This document shows positions 40,680 to 50,827 of a DNA stretch of 64,000 bases, one piece after another. The position numbers and the translations under genes are program-made. The notes below the pieces were generated by a model that was not told the DNA's origin, did not search any database, and saw only the letters and a program-made list of their open reading frames with translations. This DNA comes from Azospirillum endophyticum (GTDB taxonomy: Bacteria > Pseudomonadota > Alphaproteobacteria > Azospirillales > Azospirillaceae), in assembly GCF_016595245.1 (NCBI RefSeq), contig NZ_JAENHM010000030.1, positions 124,001 through 188,000 of the forward strand, given 5' to 3'. The number at the start of each line of letters is the position of its first letter. Positions within the stretch are counted from its first letter, which is position 1.

Positions 40680-41117
40680 ATGGAGCCAATTCAATGGTCG
40701 CGCTGGATGAGCGTGGGCAACGACTCGCTGGACGAGGATCACCGAGTCCTGATCGCCATCGTCAACAGGCTGTATGATGAGGCCGGCCGTCAGGACCCCG
40801 CCCTGATCGAAGCCATCCTGGACGAACTGATCGCCTACACCCGCCACCATTTCGCGGAGGAGGAGGCGCAGATGTTGCGGCTGAACTATCCGACCTTCGC
40901 CGCGCACAAGGCCCTGCATGACAGGCTGACGCAGCAGGTCGAGGCCTATCGCGCCGATTTCCGCGCCAACGGCGGTGGCATCAGTGGTGAAGAGGTGTTC
41001 CTGTTCTGCTCCGACTGGCTGGGCAAACACATTCTGAGGGAAGACACCCGTTTCGGTGAATATGCCGGCAGCGAAGCGACATTGGCGATGACAGGGACCC
41101 AGGTAGTGACGGAGTAG
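40680..41117 (+). CDS. Bacteriohemerythrin
   Basis: The 145-aa single-domain protein binds a di-iron centre that carries O2. Ligands are all present: His21 in D-E-D-H-R, His57 and Glu61 in H-H-F-A-E-E-E, His76 and His80 in H-K-A-L-H, His117 and Asp122 in H-I-L-R-E-D. W-S-R-W-M-S-V-G starts the fold as in other members. Proposed roles are O2 delivery or sensing, apt for a microaerophile. It stands alone with 228 bp upstream. Confidence 0.93.
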   Translation: MEPIQWSRWMSVGNDSLDEDHRVLIAIVNRLYDEAGRQDPALIEAILDELIAYTRHHFAEEEAQMLRLNYPTFAAHKALHDRLTQQVEAYRADFRANGGGISGEEVFLFCSDWLGKHILREDTRFGEYAGSEATLAMTGTQVVTE

Positions 41118-41317
41118 GGCGAAGGCTCCGTCTTCCCGGCCGGTAGAGGAGCGCTCCGCAGTCTCTGGAAGCTTCGTCTAAAGGAAATTTACTAAAATGC
41201 TGAAATAACTGGAAACCTGAGAAACGCTCCGAATCCGTGTGATGTGCCCGCCCGGAAGGGGAGGGCATCTCATCTTTTCGCATGAGCGGGTGTGTCGGCA
41301 GGGGAGGGGGGAGCGCG

Positions 41318-41348
41318 AAAAGAAAAGCCCTCCCCGGTGGGGGAGGGC
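41318..41348 (-). terminator. Intrinsic terminator of lpxC
   Basis: On the minus strand, GCCCTCCCC (41348-41340) pairs perfectly with 41335-41327 around 4 nt, followed by TTTTCTTTT. It lies 47 nt after the lpxC stop and ends the division/cell-wall block. Confidence 0.85.
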
Positions 41349-41394
41349 AGGGGAAAACCCAATCGAGAACGGACGCGGGCGAAAAAGCTGCTGG

Positions 41395-42300
41395 TCAGGC
41401 GACCGCCAACTGCTCCAGCATCCGGCGCGCCATCGGCAGCGATACCGCCGTCTCGTAGCGCCAAGCGCTGCGGTCGGCGAACAGTGCACGCAGCAGCTGG
41501 TTGTTCAGCGCGTGGCCGGAGCGCACGCCGTGGAAATGCCCGACGATCGGCGCGCCGGCCAGATACAAGTCGCCGACGGCGTCAAGGATCTTGTGGCGCA
41601 CGAACTCGTCCTTGAAGCGCAGGCCTTCGGTGTTCATCACCGTGTCGCCGGAGATGACCACGGCGTTGTCCAGCGAACCGCCGCGGGCGAGACCCATCTT
41701 GCGCAGCCCCTCGACCTCATGCAGGAAGCCGAAGGTGCGGGCGCGGCTGATCTCGTCCTTGAAGCTGTCCGGATCGATCTCCAGGGCACGGGCCTGACGG
41801 GAGATGGCGGCGCTGTCGAAGTCGATCTCGAAGCTGTAGCTGGTGGCGTCGTCGGGCGTGAAGGACGCGCTCTTGACGCCGTCGCCGATGGCGACCGGCT
41901 TCAGGATGCGGATGAAGCGGCGGGGCGACTTCTGCACGGCGATGCCGGCCTGTTCGATGGCGGCGACGAAGGGAGCGGCGCTGCCGTCCATGATCGGCAC
42001 CTCGATGCCGTCCAGCGACACGATGGCGTTGTCGATGCCGCAGCCGGCCAGCGCCGACATCAGATGCTCGATCGTGCCGACGGTGCTGCCATGCTCGTTG
42101 CCGATCACGGTGCACAGGCGGGTATCCACCACCGTGTCCCAGCGCGCCGGGATGACGGCCGCAGCCCCACGGAGATCGGTGCGCAGGAAGGTGATCCCGG
42201 AATTCGCATCGGCCGGCGAAATCGTCAACGTGACGATGACGCCCGAATGCAGCCCGACGCCGGCGATGGTCACCGACTTCTTCAGGGTCTGCTGGAACAT
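41395..42300 (-). CDS. lpxC: UDP-3-O-acyl-N-acetylglucosamine deacetylase
   Basis: Catalyses the committed step of lipid A synthesis. From ATG 42300 the protein has 301 residues and its zinc ligands fall almost where they do in E. coli: His79 in E-H-L-M-S-A-L, His236 and Asp240 in H-K-I-L-D, with catalytic His263 in S-G-H-A-L-N-N. This numbering supports the start, although GTG 42330 would add 10 residues. It is separated from ftsZ by a terminator and 434 bp, so it has its own promoter. Confidence 0.95.
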   Translation of the reverse strand: MFQQTLKKSVTIAGVGLHSGVIVTLTISPADANSGITFLRTDLRGAAAVIPARWDTVVDTRLCTVIGNEHGSTVGTIEHLMSALAGCGIDNAIVSLDGIEVPIMDGSAAPFVAAIEQAGIAVQKSPRRFIRILKPVAIGDGVKSASFTPDDATSYSFEIDFDSAAISRQARALEIDPDSFKDEISRARTFGFLHEVEGLRKMGLARGGSLDNAVVISGDTVMNTEGLRFKDEFVRHKILDAVGDLYLAGAPIVGHFHGVRSGHALNNQLLRALFADRSAWRYETAVSLPMARRMLEQLAVA

Positions 42301-42734
42301 GCCGTCCGCGTTGCTGCGATTGTTGGCCACGATGTCTTTTCCATCTTGGTCGTGAAGGAGAGGTTTCCGGCGATGCCGCGCCGCGTGATCTTGGGAGATC
42401 ACCACGTCGGCGGCTTTCGCTTTCGACCATGCTGATAGGTAACACCCGGTCTCGGAAATCGGCAAATCACTCATTGTTACCGTTTGTTGCAGGGCAAAAG
42501 TGGTGGGCTACGCAAGCAATCAGTTGGGTTTCTCATGGGGTCGCAAACAAAAAATCCCCGGCGACGCATGACGGCGTCACCGGGGTCCGAAAAGTTCGGT
42601 CAGGTTGTGGAGCCGCCGGCGCCGCGATTGGAGGCTGCGGCGTCGACGGTTATCTCCGGCTTTCGCCGGGATCGGCCAGCCGCCGTGACGAACACGGCGG
42701 CCGAGTTCAGTTCACGTCCGGCCGGCCCGTCCGC
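42301..42734. other. 434-bp gap between ftsZ and lpxC
   Basis: Holds the ftsZ terminator (42545-42585) and, nearer lpxC, the leader and promoter of lpxC. No protein gene is supported; open frames here are short or extend lpxC upstream without an RBS. The stretch 42470-42560 is less GC-rich than its surroundings. Confidence 0.55.
42545..42585 (-). terminator. Intrinsic terminator of the ftsZ operon
   Basis: On the minus strand, a 12-bp stem with one mismatch (42585-42574 with 42567-42556) is followed by ATTTTTTGTTT. It lies 150 nt after the ftsZ stop. Confidence 0.85.
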
Positions 42735-44663
42735 TCAGTTGGCCTGCCGGCGCAGGAAGGCGGGGATGTCCAGCTCTTCCTGCTCGCCCGGCTTGGCATC
42801 GACCCGCGGGGCCGGAGCCTGCGCCTGAGGGGCGGGGTAGCCCGGAGCCTGCTGCGGAGCGGCCTGCTGCGGCGGGTAGACCGGCTGCTGCGGAGCCGCC
42901 GGGTATTGCTGGCCCGCCGGGTAGCCCTGGTGGGGCGCCTGCGGCTGTTGCGGATAGGCCGGCTGCTGCTGCGGGTAGCCCTGGGGCGCCGGCTGATAGG
43001 CCTGCTGCGGGGCCTGCTGCGGCTGGTAGGCCTGGGGGGCCTGCTGCGGCGCATGCTGGGGCGCCGGCGGGTGCGCCGGCTCGGACTTGCGGCCGAGGCC
43101 GGTCACCAGGCCGAACAGGAAGTTGCCCTTGCGGGCCGGAGCCGGTTCCGGCGCGGGAGCCGGGGCCGGGCCGACGGACAGGCCGCCGGGATGCTGCTGA
43201 TGGGCCTGCGGGGCGGCGTGATGGTGCTGCGGCGCTGCCATCGGGGCCGGCTGCTGCTGCGGCTGGTGCTGCGGGTGCTGGGGCTGCTGATGGCCCTGCA
43301 TCTGCGGCGCCTGGGGGGCGTGCTGTTGCGGGGCATGCTGCTGCGGGGACGACAGCGGGGCGGCGCCGACGGTCACCGGCTGGCGCGGGCCGGCATCGGC
43401 CGGCTTCGGCGCGAAGAAGTGGCCGCCCTGGTTCTCGCCATGCAGCGGGCCGGTGGCCGGCTTGGGCATTTCCGGCTGCTGGTGGGTCGGCTGGAGCTGG
43501 GCCGGGTCGTGCTGGATGGCGGCGGCACCGGCGGTGACCGGCTGCGGCGTGCGTAGGCCGGCGGCGGCGCTGGGGATCGCCGAGCCCTGGGGGGCCGCGG
43601 CGCCGGTCAGGTTGCCGGGAAGGGCCGGCTTCTTGGCGCGGTCGCCGGGGACCAGCGACAGGTTGACCGGATGCAGGGTGCGCGGGTTGCTCATCGCCGC
43701 GGCGTCGATGCCGGTGGCGACGACCGACACGCGCATCACGCCGTCCAGCGAGCTGTCGAAGGTCGAGCCGAAGATGATGTTGGCGTCGGGATCGACCTCG
43801 TCGCGGACGCGGTTGGCCGCCTCGTCGACCTCGAACAGGGTCATGTCGTAGCCGCCGGTGATGTTGATGAGGACGCCGCGGGCCCCCTTCATCGACACGT
43901 CGTCCAGCAGCGGGTTGGAGATGGCGGCTTCGGCGGCCTCGATGGCGCGGCGTTCGCCGCCGGCCTCGCCGGTGCCCATCATCGCCTTGCCCATCTCGGT
44001 CATCACCGACCGGATGTCGGCAAAATCCAGGTTGATCAGGCCGGGCATCACCATCAGGTCGGTGACGCCGCGCACGCCCGAATGCAGAACGTCGTCGGCC
44101 ATCTTGAAGGCGTCCGCGAAGGTCGTCTTCTCGTTGGCGATGCGGAACAGGTTCTGGTTCGGGATGATGATCAGGGTGTCGACATACTGCTGCAGTTCGG
44201 CGATGCCGCCTTCCGCCAGCCGCATGCGGTGGCCGCCCTCGAAATGGAAGGGCTTGGTCACGACGCCGACGGTCAGGATGCCGCGCTCGCGGGCCGCGCG
44301 CGCGATGACCGGGGCGGCGCCGGTGCCGGTGCCGCCGCCCATGCCGGCGGTGATGAACACCATGTTGGAGCCTTCGAGATACTGGACGATCTCGTCGATC
44401 TGCTCCTCGGCCGAGGCCCGGCCGACATCCGGCTTGGAGCCGGCGCCCAGACCGCGGGTGGTGCCGGTGCCGAGCTGGATGCGCTTCTCGCACAAGGAAC
44501 CCTTCAGCGCCTGCGCGTCGGTGTTGCCGACGACGAAGTCCACGCCTTCCAGGTTCGACTTGATCATGTTGTTGACGGCGTTGCCGCCGGCGCCGCCGAC
44601 GCCGAACACGGTGATGCGCGGCTTCAATTCGGGTTCGATTTGGGGAATGGTCACGTTGATCAT
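42735..44663 (-). CDS. ftsZ: Cell division protein FtsZ with very long C-terminal linker
   Basis: The tubulin-like GTPase that forms the division ring. The 642-aa protein has the GTPase core (about 1-325) with G-V-G-G-A-G-G-N-A, the tubulin signature G-G-G-T-G-T-G at 109-115 and the T7 loop N-L-D-F-A-D. A disordered linker of about 300 residues follows, dominated by Gln, Pro, Ala and Tyr with imperfect Q-Q-P-A-Y-P-type repeats, then the terminal peptide [10 protein letters not shown] that binds FtsA. E. coli FtsZ has 383 residues. M-I-N-V (44663) is taken as the start. Confidence 0.97.
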   Translation of the reverse strand: MINVTIPQIEPELKPRITVFGVGGAGGNAVNNMIKSNLEGVDFVVGNTDAQALKGSLCEKRIQLGTGTTRGLGAGSKPDVGRASAEEQIDEIVQYLEGSNMVFITAGMGGGTGTGAAPVIARAARERGILTVGVVTKPFHFEGGHRMRLAEGGIAELQQYVDTLIIIPNQNLFRIANEKTTFADAFKMADDVLHSGVRGVTDLMVMPGLINLDFADIRSVMTEMGKAMMGTGEAGGERRAIEAAEAAISNPLLDDVSMKGARGVLINITGGYDMTLFEVDEAANRVRDEVDPDANIIFGSTFDSSLDGVMRVSVVATGIDAAAMSNPRTLHPVNLSLVPGDRAKKPALPGNLTGAAAPQGSAIPSAAAGLRTPQPVTAGAAAIQHDPAQLQPTHQQPEMPKPATGPLHGENQGGHFFAPKPADAGPRQPVTVGAAPLSSPQQHAPQQHAPQAPQMQGHQQPQHPQHQPQQQPAPMAAPQHHHAAPQAHQQHPGGLSVGPAPAPAPEPAPARKGNFLFGLVTGLGRKSEPAHPPAPQHAPQQAPQAYQPQQAPQQAYQPAPQGYPQQQPAYPQQPQAPHQGYPAGQQYPAAPQQPVYPPQQAAPQQAPGYPAPQAQAPAPRVDAKPGEQEELDIPAFLRRQAN

Positions 44664-44783
44664 GTTTTCAGGCCTCCACAACCTGTTTTCGTTGGGTTTG
44701 ATGTTCGATGAGCCGCGACCGGCGCCCGGTTGTGTCCGGTGTCTGTCCGATCGGGAATCGGTGGATGGCGGCGGGGAGGATCA

Positions 44784-46067
44784 TTACAGATTCTCCCGCA
44801 GCCACAGGCCGACGCGGCCGAGGAGCCCGGTGGACGCGACCGCCTCTTGGCCGGTCACCATCAGCTCCGTCGGATTGCGGACGGCATGTAGGAGAAGGCC
44901 CGCCACCGTCGCGAAGGCCGGTCCGCCATGCGCCTCGTTGAGGCCGGCGATCCGGGTGGGACGGGCGATACGGACCTGCTTGTCCAGGATGGGGGCCGCC
45001 ATGTCGCGCGTGTTGGGCAACTGGCTGGCGCCGCCGGTCAGCACGACGCGCCGGCCGACCAGCTGGGAATGGCCCGACTGCTCGATGGCGCTGCGCACCT
45101 CTTCGAAGATCTCTTCCATCCGCGCCTGGATGATGCTGACCAGGAAGGAGCGCGGATGGCTGGCGCTGCCGCTGCCGCTGCGCTCGTCCTCGCCGATCTG
45201 CGGCACCTCGATCATCTCGCGCTCGTCGGCCGGGTTCACCCGGGCGCTGCCGTAGAGCACTTTCAGCCGTTCGGCATGGGCCAGCGGCGTGGCCAGCCCA
45301 TGGGCGATGTCGTTGGTGACATGCCTGCCGCCGAGCGGCACAAAGCCGGTCCATACCAGGTTGCCTTCGGCGAAGATCGAGATGGTGGTGCCGCCGCCGC
45401 CGATGTCGACGCAGGCCGCCCCCATCTCCATCTCGTCCTCGACCAGGCAGGCGAGGCCGGAGGCGAAGGGGCTGACCACGATGGACTCGATGTTCAGGTG
45501 GCAGCGGGCGATGCAGGCGTGCAGCGTGCGGATGGCGCCGGCCGCGGCGGTGACGACATGCAGCTGGGCGCCCAGCGCATGGCCGCTCATTCCCTTGGGG
45601 TCGCGGATGCCGCGGCTGCCGTCGAGCGTGAAGCCCAGCGGGATGGTGTGGATCAGCGCCTGGTCCGGACCGGCCTGCAGGGTGCGGGCATGGGCCATGG
45701 CGCGGCGGATGTCGCCCTCCGTCACCTCCTGGCCGGAGACCGGGACGGTCGCGGTGAAGGCATGGGAACGCGGGTGGCCCATCGACAGGTTGACGACGAC
45801 GTCATGCACCGTCTCGCCGGCCATCTGTTCGGCGGCATGCACGGCGGCACCGATCGAGGTCTCCGCCGCCTCCATGTCGATGATGGTGCCGGCGCGGATT
45901 CCCGTGGCGATCTGGTGGCCGACGCCGATCACGCGGAGGGAGCCGGGCTCCTCCATCCGCGCGATGACGCAGCACACCTTCGTCGAGCCGACGTCGAGCG
46001 CCGTGACGATCCCGCCACGGGTCGGCCGCTTCGGCTTCTTGGCGCCGTTGAATCCCATACCGAACAT
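44784..46067 (-). CDS. ftsA: Cell division protein FtsA
   Basis: The actin-like protein that tethers FtsZ to the membrane. The 427-aa protein shows T-A-L-D-V-G-S-T-K-V-C-C (phosphate 1), the 1C domain around 80-160, C-V-D-I-G-G-G-G-T-T (phosphate 2) and V-L-T-G-G-A-S-Q-L (adenosine). The C-terminus V-G-L-W-L-R-E-N-L is the amphipathic membrane-targeting helix. Start M-F-G-M (46067) follows a G-rich run (TTGGGGGGC); M-G-F-N (46058) is possible. Confidence 0.96.
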   Translation of the reverse strand: MFGMGFNGAKKPKRPTRGGIVTALDVGSTKVCCVIARMEEPGSLRVIGVGHQIATGIRAGTIIDMEAAETSIGAAVHAAEQMAGETVHDVVVNLSMGHPRSHAFTATVPVSGQEVTEGDIRRAMAHARTLQAGPDQALIHTIPLGFTLDGSRGIRDPKGMSGHALGAQLHVVTAAAGAIRTLHACIARCHLNIESIVVSPFASGLACLVEDEMEMGAACVDIGGGGTTISIFAEGNLVWTGFVPLGGRHVTNDIAHGLATPLAHAERLKVLYGSARVNPADEREMIEVPQIGEDERSGSGSASHPRSFLVSIIQARMEEIFEEVRSAIEQSGHSQLVGRRVVLTGGASQLPNTRDMAAPILDKQVRIARPTRIAGLNEAHGGPAFATVAGLLLHAVRNPTELMVTGQEAVASTGLLGRVGLWLRENL

Positions 46068-46143
46068 GCCCCCCAAGACTTTTCCTCTGCTCCCGTCCGC
46101 CGGCAGCGGGCGCTTCCCCAAAAGCGCCTGCCGGCTGCCGGCC

Positions 46144-47103
46144 TTACGATTTCTTGCCGTTCTTCTTCTTCGTGTCGTCGTCCCAGCCCGGAAGCTGGGC
46201 GGTGGCGGAGGTCTGGATCGCGGCCTTGTCGGGCAGGCGCAGGTCGATGGCGACGATGTCGCGGTCCAGCACATGGCTGGCCGTGTGCATCTGCTCCAGT
46301 TGGCGCAGCGCACGGCGCATCTCGGCCGCGCCTTCCGGCAACTTCACCGTCACGCCGTTGCCGAGCTGCAGGTTCCAGCGGCGGTCGCTGATCCAGCTGG
46401 CCGAGGACAGCATCGGCGCGATGGTCGGGGCGCCGTCCAGCGCCGACAACAGGGTGTGGACCTGCTGCGGGGCGTTGGCGCCGATCACCTGCGGCAGCGT
46501 ATCGATCCGCTGGTTGCCGCGGCGCGCCAATTCCGCCGCATCGGCCAGCGGGCGGCCGGCGCGGTCGATCACGGTGAACTGGCGGTCATGCTGCCAGATC
46601 GCCATCGGCTGGCGTTCGGACAGGCGGATATAGAGGAAGCCGGGCAACCGCCGCTCGATCGAGGCCGACGACACCCAGGGCAGCTCTTCCAGCCTCTGCT
46701 TGGCATCGGCGAGGTCGATGGACAGGATCGGCTCGCCCCGGCGCACGCCCAGCGCGTCGAGCACGGCGTCGCGTTCCGTCTCGCTGCGGCCGACCACCAG
46801 GATTTCCGACAGGCGGAAGCCCAGGTCGCCGGTCGTCCGGATGACGCTGTCCCGCGCCGCTTCCAGTGTGTCGGCCAGGTTGCCGCGCTTCCAGGCCGAG
46901 CCGGCGGCGGCGGTCAGCCCCAGCACCGGCACCAGCAGCAGCGCCGCCTTGACGGCGGAGCGGGTCCAGCGCGGCCAGGCGCGGCGCCGCTTGCCCTTCT
47001 CCGCCGACGCGGCCATGGCGCGCGGCGGGGTCGGCATCTCGTCCCGGGCGCGCGCGCCGGCGGCGGCGCGGAAATCCGGGTTGGCCATCAGGCGAGCTGA
47101 CAT
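46144..47103 (-). CDS. ftsQ: Cell division protein FtsQ
   Basis: A bitopic inner-membrane protein that recruits FtsB-FtsL and downstream division proteins. The 319-aa protein has a ~47-residue basic cytoplasmic tail, one membrane helix (about 48-68), a POTRA domain (about 90-160, F-R-L-S-E-I-L-V-V-G-R) and the beta domain with S-E-R-Q-P-M-A-I-W and V-I-D-R-A-G-R. It overlaps ddl by 16 nt and ends 76 nt before ftsA. The C-terminal tail is Lys-rich. Confidence 0.95.
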   Translation of the reverse strand: MSARLMANPDFRAAAGARARDEMPTPPRAMAASAEKGKRRRAWPRWTRSAVKAALLLVPVLGLTAAAGSAWKRGNLADTLEAARDSVIRTTGDLGFRLSEILVVGRSETERDAVLDALGVRRGEPILSIDLADAKQRLEELPWVSSASIERRLPGFLYIRLSERQPMAIWQHDRQFTVIDRAGRPLADAAELARRGNQRIDTLPQVIGANAPQQVHTLLSALDGAPTIAPMLSSASWISDRRWNLQLGNGVTVKLPEGAAEMRRALRQLEQMHTASHVLDRDIVAIDLRLPDKAAIQTSATAQLPGWDDDTKKKNGKKS

Positions 47104-48047
47104 GCGGCGTTCTCCACGAGCCAGCCGACCAGCGCGCCGTAGGTGATCCCCACATGCGCGGCCTGTTCGGGCACCAGCGACAGGGGCGTCATGCCCGGCT
47201 GGTTGTTGATCTCCAGGAAGTACAGGCCGTCGGTTCCCGGCCGGCCGTCATCCCAGCGGAAGTCGCTGCGCGACACGCCCCGGCAGCCCAGGGTGTGGTG
47301 CGCCAGCACCGCCACCCGCTTCGCCTCCTCCGCCACGGCCTCGGGGACCGCGGCGGGGATGGTGTGAACGGCGTGGCCGGCGCTGTATTTCGCGGTGTAG
47401 TCGTAGACCTGAGCCTGAAAGACGATCTCGGTCACCGCCAAAGCACGGTCACCCATGACGCCCACGGTCAGCTCGCGACCGGGGATGAACTCCTCGACCA
47501 GCACGCGTTCGCCGAAAGTCCCTCCGAACGAACCATCGTCGCCGACCGGGCTGTTCTGCCCCTCGCGGACCAGGGTTACGCCAACGGTCGAGCCTTCGTC
47601 CACAGGCTTGACGATATAGGGCGCCGGCATTGGGTGGGTACCGCCGGTGATCTCTCCGCGGGACAGCACCATTCCTTTGGGGGAACGAATGCCCACGGTC
47701 TCCAGGACCCGCTTGGTCATCGCCTTGTCCATGGCGATGGCGGCGGCCTGGACGCCCGAATGGGTGTAGGGCAGGCCGAGGAACTCCAGCACGCCCTGGA
47801 TGGTCCCGTCCTCGCCGCCGCGGCCGTGCAGGGCGTTGAACACCACGTCGGGGCGCGGGCTGGCCAGGGCCTGCATCAGCCCGCCCAGGTCGCGCTGCAC
47901 GTCGATGGCGGTGACCCGGTAGCCTTCCTCTTCCAGCGCCTTGGCGACGCCGGCCCCGCTGACCAGCGACACCTCGCGCTCGGCCGACCAGCCGCCCATC
48001 AGGACGGCGACATGCTTCTTGCGGGCGTGGAGCAGGGCTTCGGTCAT
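47088..48047 (-). CDS. ddl: D-alanine-D-alanine ligase
   Basis: Joins two D-alanines for the peptidoglycan pentapeptide. The 319-aa protein is of the DdlB type: [14 protein letters not shown] near the start, [26 protein letters not shown] (ATP-grasp) and [10 protein letters not shown] (metal ligands). ATG 48047 overlaps the murB stop by 4 nt even though the murB end is rebuilt from repeat DNA. Confidence 0.97.
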   Translation of the reverse strand: MTEALLHARKKHVAVLMGGWSAEREVSLVSGAGVAKALEEEGYRVTAIDVQRDLGGLMQALASPRPDVVFNALHGRGGEDGTIQGVLEFLGLPYTHSGVQAAAIAMDKAMTKRVLETVGIRSPKGMVLSRGEITGGTHPMPAPYIVKPVDEGSTVGVTLVREGQNSPVGDDGSFGGTFGERVLVEEFIPGRELTVGVMGDRALAVTEIVFQAQVYDYTAKYSAGHAVHTIPAAVPEAVAEEAKRVAVLAHHTLGCRGVSRSDFRWDDGRPGTDGLYFLEINNQPGMTPLSLVPEQAAHVGITYGALVGWLVENAACQLA

Positions 48048-49153
48048 GCGTGGCCTCCGTCGGCCATATCTCCCTCTCCCCCCCGGGGAGAGGGTTGGGG
48101 TGAGGGGGAACCGTCGGCCGGAGCGTCCGGCTGGCGCCGAACCCCCTCATCCCGACCTTCTCCCCGGGGGGGAGAAGGGGAAAATTCCACGCCGATGCGC
48201 TTGATTTCCCACTCCAGCGTCACGCCGCTGGCCTCGAACACGCGGCGGCGGACCTCCTCGCCCAGCGCTTCGAGCTGGGCGGCGGTGGCCGTGCCGTTGT
48301 TGATCAGGAAGTTGCAGTGCTTTTCCGACACCTGGGCGTCGCCGATCGACAAACCGCGGCAGCCGGCCTTGTCGATCAACTCCCAGGCCTTGTGACCGCC
48401 AGAGATTTCGGGGGCCGGGTTCTTGAAGGTCGAGCCGCCGGTGCGCGAGCGGACCGGCTGGCTGTCGGCGCGCTTGTCGGAGATCTCCGCCATGCGCCGC
48501 GCGATCTCCAGCGGGTTGCCGGGCTCGCCGCGCAGGACGGCACCGGTGAAGATGCAATCCTCCGGTGCGGCGCTGTGGCGGTAGGTGAAGCCCATGCCGG
48601 CATGGCTGAACTCCAGCCGCCGGCCGTCGCGCGCGACGGCGGTGGCCGACACCAGCACGTCGGCAAGCTCGCGGCCATAGGCGCCGCCGTTCATGCGCAG
48701 GGCGCCGCCGATGGTGCCGGGGATGCCGGAAAGGAATTCCACTCCGGCGATGCCGGCGTCGCGGGCGACCATGGCGACATTGAGGTCGAGCGCCGCGGCG
48801 CCCGCCGCCAGGAGCATCCCGTCGGCAGCGATGTCGGTGAAGCCGCGGCCGAGCCGGATGGTGACGCCCGGCACGCCGCCGTCCCGTACCAGCAGGTTGG
48901 AGGCGACGCCGATCACCGTCACCGGCACCTCGGCCGGCAATGCCGCCAGGAAGGCCGCCAGATCGTCGGCATCGGCCGGGCGGAACATCACCTCGGCCGG
49001 GCCGCCGACGCGGAACCACGTCACCGGCGCCAGCGGGGCGTCGGCGGTCAGCCGGCCGCGCACGGCAGGCATCCGCTCCATCAGATGGCCGCTGGGCAGA
49101 TGGCCGTTGGGCAGATGGCCGTCAGCCGGACCCATGCGCGACACCGCCGTCAT
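48044..49153 (-). CDS. murB: UDP-N-acetylenolpyruvoylglucosamine reductase with repeat-derived C-terminal tail
   Basis: Reduces UDP-GlcNAc-enolpyruvate to UDP-MurNAc with FAD and NADPH. The 369-aa protein shows the FAD site ([15 protein letters not shown]), [20 protein letters not shown], and the catalytic Ser in G-G-S-T-F-K-N-P. Normal MurB ends near W-E-I-K-R-I-G-V. Here about 46 extra residues rich in Ser, Pro, Arg and Gly follow, encoded by a palindromic repeat (48069-48187). The N-terminus carries three G-H-L repeats from 15-bp DNA repeats. The start overlaps murC by 4 nt. Confidence 0.95.
   Translation of the reverse strand: MTAVSRMGPADGHLPNGHLPSGHLMERMPAVRGRLTADAPLAPVTWFRVGGPAEVMFRPADADDLAAFLAALPAEVPVTVIGVASNLLVRDGGVPGVTIRLGRGFTDIAADGMLLAAGAAALDLNVAMVARDAGIAGVEFLSGIPGTIGGALRMNGGAYGRELADVLVSATAVARDGRRLEFSHAGMGFTYRHSAAPEDCIFTGAVLRGEPGNPLEIARRMAEISDKRADSQPVRSRTGGSTFKNPAPEISGGHKAWELIDKAGCRGLSIGDAQVSEKHCNFLINNGTATAAQLEALGEEVRRRVFEASGVTLEWEIKRIGVEFSPSPPRGEGRDEGVRRQPDAPADGSPSPQPSPRGGEGDMADGGHA
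48069..48187. repeat. Palindromic repeat element B inside murB
   Basis: A ~119-bp element with two strong hairpins, CCCTCTCC-type at about 48072-48094 and TTCTCCCC/GGGGAGAA at about 48158-48175. Complementary G- and C-rich arms between them could form a cruciform. The type is distinct from element A. It lies wholly within the murB reading frame and keeps it open to the ddl junction. Confidence 0.75.
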
Positions 49154-50568
49154 CGCGTCGCGCCGTACAGGGCGGTCAGCTCGCCCGGCAGGGCGTTCGC
49201 CCATTGGGTGATGTTGCCGGCGCCCAGGCAGACGACGAAGTCGCCGGGCCGCGCCATCTCGCGCACCACCTGCGCCAGCTCCTGCTGGTTGTGCAGGGCG
49301 ACGACGTGGCGGTGGCCGTGCATGCGCAGGCCCTCGACCAGGCTGTCGCGGCTGACGCCCTCGATCGGGGCCTCGCCGGCGGCATAGACGTCGGCGACGA
49401 TCACGGCGTCGGCGTCGTTGAAGCAGGTGCAGAATTCCTCGAACAGGGCGGCGAGGCGGGAGTAGCGGTGCGGCTGGACCACGGCGATGGTGCGGCCGGT
49501 GCCGGCGGTGCGCGCGGCCTTCAGAACCGCGGCGATCTCCACCGGGTGGTGGCCGTAATCGTCGATGACGGTGACGCCGTTGGCTTCGCCGGTCTTGGTG
49601 AAGCGGCGCTTCACCCCCTGGAACTTGGCCATGCTGTCGCGCATCACCACGTCGGGCAGGCCCATCTCGTTGCCGACCGCGAAGCAGGCCAGCGAGTTCT
49701 GGACGTTGTGCGGCCCGTACATCGGCAGGCGCACGCCGGCGATGGCGCGGCTCTCGCCGGTGTGGCGGTCATAGATCAGCACGTCGTATTTGGCGCCGTC
49801 GGGACCCAGCTCCACGTTCACCGCGCGGATGTCGGCCTGCGGCGAGAAGCCGTAGGTGACGATGCGGCGGTCCGACACGCGCGGGATCATCGCCTGCACT
49901 TCGGGATGGTCGATGCAGAGGGCCGCGAAGCCGTAGAAGGGGATGTTCTGGACGAAGCTGTCGAAGGCGGCCCGGGCGTTGTCGAAGGTGCCGTAGAAGT
50001 CCAGATGTTCCGGATCCATGTTGGTGACGACGGCGATGCAGGCCGGCAGCTTGACGAAGGTGCCGTCGCTCTCGTCCGCCTCCACCACCATCCAGTCGCC
50101 GGTGCCGAGCCGGGTGTTGGAGCCGTAGGCGTTGATGATGCCGCCGTTGATGACCGTCGGGTCGAGGTTGGCGTGCTCCAGCATGTGGCCGACCATCGAG
50201 GTGGTCGTGGTCTTGCCATGGGTGCCGCCGATGGCGATCGCCCATTTCAGCCGCATCAGCTCGCCCAGCATCTCGGCGCGGCGGACCACCGGCACCAGGG
50301 CTGCGCGGGCGGCCACGACTTCCGGATTGTCGCGCTTGACGGCGGAGGAGATGACGACCACCGCGGCCCCGGCGATGTTCTCGGCCCGGTGGCCGACGAA
50401 CACCGTGATGCCCAATTCGCGCAGGCGCTTGACGTTGGCGTTCTCGGCGAGGTCGGAGCCCTGGACGGTATAGCCCAGGTTCCGCAGCACCTCGGCGATG
50501 CCGCTCATGCCGATGCCGCCGATGCCGACGAAGTGGATGGTGCCGATCGAGAGGGGGAGGGCGCGCAT
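49150..50568 (-). CDS. murC: UDP-N-acetylmuramate-L-alanine ligase
   Basis: Adds L-alanine to UDP-MurNAc with ATP. The 472-aa protein starts with [12 protein letters not shown], has the ATP site G-G-T-H-G-K-T-T-T (114-122), E-A-D-E-S-D-G-T-F, and the ligase C-terminal domain with D-D-Y-G-H-H-P. The gap to the preceding small ORF is 7 nt and it overlaps murB by 4 nt. Confidence 0.97.
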   Translation of the reverse strand: MRALPLSIGTIHFVGIGGIGMSGIAEVLRNLGYTVQGSDLAENANVKRLRELGITVFVGHRAENIAGAAVVVISSAVKRDNPEVVAARAALVPVVRRAEMLGELMRLKWAIAIGGTHGKTTTTSMVGHMLEHANLDPTVINGGIINAYGSNTRLGTGDWMVVEADESDGTFVKLPACIAVVTNMDPEHLDFYGTFDNARAAFDSFVQNIPFYGFAALCIDHPEVQAMIPRVSDRRIVTYGFSPQADIRAVNVELGPDGAKYDVLIYDRHTGESRAIAGVRLPMYGPHNVQNSLACFAVGNEMGLPDVVMRDSMAKFQGVKRRFTKTGEANGVTVIDDYGHHPVEIAAVLKAARTAGTGRTIAVVQPHRYSRLAALFEEFCTCFNDADAVIVADVYAAGEAPIEGVSRDSLVEGLRMHGHRHVVALHNQQELAQVVREMARPGDFVVCLGAGNITQWANALPGELTALYGATR

Positions 50569-50575
50569 GTCAGGC

Positions 50576-50827
50576 TTACTTTCCGCGGCGAAGCATCAGG
50601 CGAAGGGTGGCGTCGACCGCTCCGTCGGAGAGGTCGTCGGGGAGGGGTTGCGATCCGTGGATCACCGACAGGCGGTCGCGCAGGAAACCGCCTTCGGCCA
50701 GGAAGCGCGGCACCAGCGGACAGCCCGGACGGTTGTACCAGCCCCCCTCGGTCCGAGTCATGTCCGCCGGCCAGTCCTGCAGCGGACGCAGCGTCGGTCG
50801 GGTCAGGTTCCGCATGGCTTTGATCAT
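50576..50827 (-). CDS. Small conserved-position ORF between murG and murC, 83 aa
   Basis: An 83-aa frame whose ATG overlaps the murG stop by 4 nt and which ends 7 nt before murC, so it is embedded in the operon and probably translated. The product is basic, with W-P-A-D near residue 20, a central [21 protein letters not shown] and a C-terminal L-R-L-M-L-R-R-G-K helix. There is no signal or membrane segment. Not part of the standard dcw set and not recognised; a cluster-specific accessory factor is possible. Confidence 0.7.
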   Translation of the reverse strand: MIKAMRNLTRPTLRPLQDWPADMTRTEGGWYNRPGCPLVPRFLAEGGFLRDRLSVIHGSQPLPDDLSDGAVDATLRLMLRRGK

